Assembly (NCBI GenBank): GCA_021851625.1
Contig: JAJZCX010000133.1
Coordinates: 1-5,315, forward strand
Length of the DNA stretch: 5,315 nucleotides
Direction: 5' to 3'
From: Acidobacteriota bacterium
Lineage (GTDB): Bacteria > Acidobacteriota > Terriglobia > Terriglobales > Acidobacteriaceae
Shown: one piece after another, positions 5,190-5,315 of the stretch
Position numbering within the stretch: position 1 is the first letter of the stretch
How the letters are laid out: the number at the start of each line of letters is the position of its first letter
The notes under the pieces: model-generated
Seen by the model: the letters and a program-made list of their open reading frames with translations, nothing else
Databases searched by the model: none
Told to the model about the DNA's origin: nothing
Made by a program: the position numbers and the translations under genes

Positions 5190-5315
5190 CTACGACTCTT
5201 GCTGGCGCAGGGCGCGGTCGAGCGCGATCTTTTCCGCCATCAGCGTCTGCACCTGTGCGGAGTCGCCACGCTGCTCGGCATCGGCCAGTTCGCGGCGCAG
5301 CGCGCGCTGCCGTTG
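5190..5315 (-). CDS. C-terminal end of a minus-strand protein, possibly DNA primase (DnaG)
   Basis: The last 41 codons before a TAG stop (5190-5192) are in the window; the rest lies to the right. The visible peptide includes RQRALRRELADAEQRGDSAQ and ends VQTLMAEKIALDRALRQQES. It is highly charged, predicted helical and coiled-coil-like, with strong G+C bias at third codon positions, as expected for a real gene. The pattern of an Arg/Glu-rich helix, a GD turn, then L..EK..L.R.L near the terminus resembles the extreme C terminus of bacterial DnaG, but this short stretch is not diagnostic and other coiled-coil proteins would fit. It converges on pgeF, with hairpins in the gap between them. Confidence 0.6.
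   Translation of the reverse strand, partial: QRQRALRRELADAEQRGDSAQVQTLMAEKIALDRALRQQES

Noticed and set aside
1..5315. CRISPR array, tRNA or rRNA genes, integrase or transposase genes
   Set aside because: No regularly spaced repeats, cloverleaf-like segments, rRNA signatures or recombinase motifs were seen on either strand.

Overview
The window reads as bacterial chromosome with G+C-rich genes, most likely from an Acidobacteriota (Terriglobia-type) genome. That placement is inferred from the style of the YbeY and PgeF proteins, an Oar-like outer-membrane receptor remnant and REP-like intergenic hairpins; no marker gene here proves it.

Layout. Positions 1-151 hold no intact gene, only a probable minus-strand scrap of an ImmA/IrrE-type protein abutting a repeat-like segment. 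ybeY (152-736, +) encodes the 16S rRNA-maturation endoribonuclease and carries an unusual loop insertion of about 50 residues. The next 1 kb (737-1736) has no intact gene. It contains a frameshifted minus-strand remnant of a TonB-dependent/Oar-like beta-barrel. A complete sigma-54 enhancer-binding protein follows (1737-3368, +), with a degenerate receiver, an intact AAA+ domain with GAFTGA, and a Fis-type HTH.

The most interesting part is the roughly 390-bp gap after this activator gene. It holds, in order: a perfect 28-bp palindrome that overlaps the activator's stop codon; a second inverted repeat with 10-bp arms; an A+T-rich stretch with two more TTCCAC half-sites; a near-consensus sigma-54 promoter (GG-N10-GC, 3579-3595); about 130 nt of potentially structured sequence with pyrimidine-rich tracts; and a strong intrinsic terminator (3733-3756). 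Together these look like a sigma-54-driven small RNA gene of about 150 nt. It sits directly downstream of the activator that probably controls it, a layout resembling cbrB-crcZ of Pseudomonas. The sRNA is a prediction from sequence signals only.

pgeF (about 3905-4918, +) follows and encodes the laccase-fold peptidoglycan-editing/purine nucleoside enzyme. The gap 4919-5189 holds two strong hairpins and a repeated 12-mer. One hairpin could terminate the converging minus-strand gene whose last 41 codons end the window (5190-5315, possibly dnaG). The genes do not form one obvious pathway: ybeY and pgeF are housekeeping, while the activator and its candidate sRNA form a self-contained regulatory module between them.
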